NCBI GenBank assembly: GCA_945957225.1
Contig: CAMFKK010000141.1
Span: 1-6,552, forward strand
Reading direction: 5' to 3'
DNA: 6,552 bases
Origin: an uncultured Sphingobacteriia bacterium
GTDB lineage: Bacteria > Bacteroidota > Bacteroidia > Chitinophagales > Chitinophagaceae
Shown here piece by piece: positions 6,504 to 6,552 of this stretch. Both the position numbers and the translations under genes were made by a program. Every line of letters begins with the position of its first letter. Positions within the stretch are counted from its first letter, which is position 1. The notes below the pieces were generated by a model. It worked only from the letters and a program-made list of their open reading frames with translations. It ran no database searches and had not been told where the DNA came from.

Positions 6504-6552
6504 CTGTCTCTTATACACATCTGACGCTGCCGACGACTAGTCGAGTGTAGAT
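6504..6552 (+). other. Illumina Nextera adapter read-through (sequencing artefact, not genomic)
   Basis: Bases 6504-6522 (CTGTCTCTTATACACATCT) are exactly the 19-bp Tn5 mosaic end in reverse complement. Bases 6523-6536 (GACGCTGCCGACGA) complete the Nextera read-1 adapter. Bases 6537-6544 (CTAGTCGA) occupy the 8-nt i5 index, whose reverse complement TCGACTAG I recall as the Nextera XT index S513. Bases 6545-6552 (GTGTAGAT) begin the reverse complement of the P5 flow-cell sequence. The order and lengths match the library construct exactly, so this stretch should be trimmed and the contig ends at 6503. Confidence 0.98.

Noticed and set aside
6504..6522. A Tn5/IS50-type transposon end, which would mark a mobile element
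   Set aside because: The 19-bp mosaic end is the engineered hyperactive form and is followed directly by Nextera adapter, index and P5 bases; there is no transposase or target duplication.

Overview
The window looks like the end of a draft-genome or metagenome contig from a member of the Bacteroidota, plausibly a Chitinophagaceae-type freshwater or soil organism. The reasons are the moderately AT-rich DNA, the SusC/TonB-like outer-membrane barrel of the kind typical of the phylum, secreted glycan enzymes with short signal peptides ending in 'A|Q', and starts without clear Shine-Dalgarno sequences. The genus cannot be fixed from the sequence alone.

Layout. Positions 2-1177 (+) hold the C-terminal part of an outer-membrane beta-barrel (TonB-dependent receptor-like) protein whose start lies outside the window. 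Positions 1178-1279 hold a GC-rich palindromic patch followed by a perfect 12-bp A/T-flanked hairpin. That hairpin can terminate transcription from both sides, because the next genes converge on it. Positions 1280-6278 (-) hold three tightly packed genes read in the order ClC-type anion transporter, secreted GH29 alpha-L-fucosidase, secreted beta-lactamase-fold serine hydrolase. The gaps are 27 bp and 13 bp, so a single transcript is likely. Positions 6279-6503 are the leader/promoter region of this operon. It contains a nested hairpin next to the transporter start, an overlapping alternative hairpin, and a tandem 13-bp direct repeat. Positions 6504-6552 are not genomic: they are Illumina Nextera adapter read-through (Tn5 mosaic end, read-1 primer site, 8-nt index, start of P5).

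How the genes may work together. The fucosidase and the serine hydrolase are both predicted to be exported and probably act on fucosylated glycans or their decorations in the periplasm or at the cell surface. The transporter has the sequence hallmarks I associate with the CLC-F (fluoride/proton antiporter) branch rather than the chloride branch, so its pairing with a fucosidase is unexpected and may only reflect shared transcription. I see no fluoride riboswitch upstream of it. Overall this is a mostly ordinary metabolic region. The clearest anomaly is the adapter, and the most interesting biology is the transporter and its structured leader.
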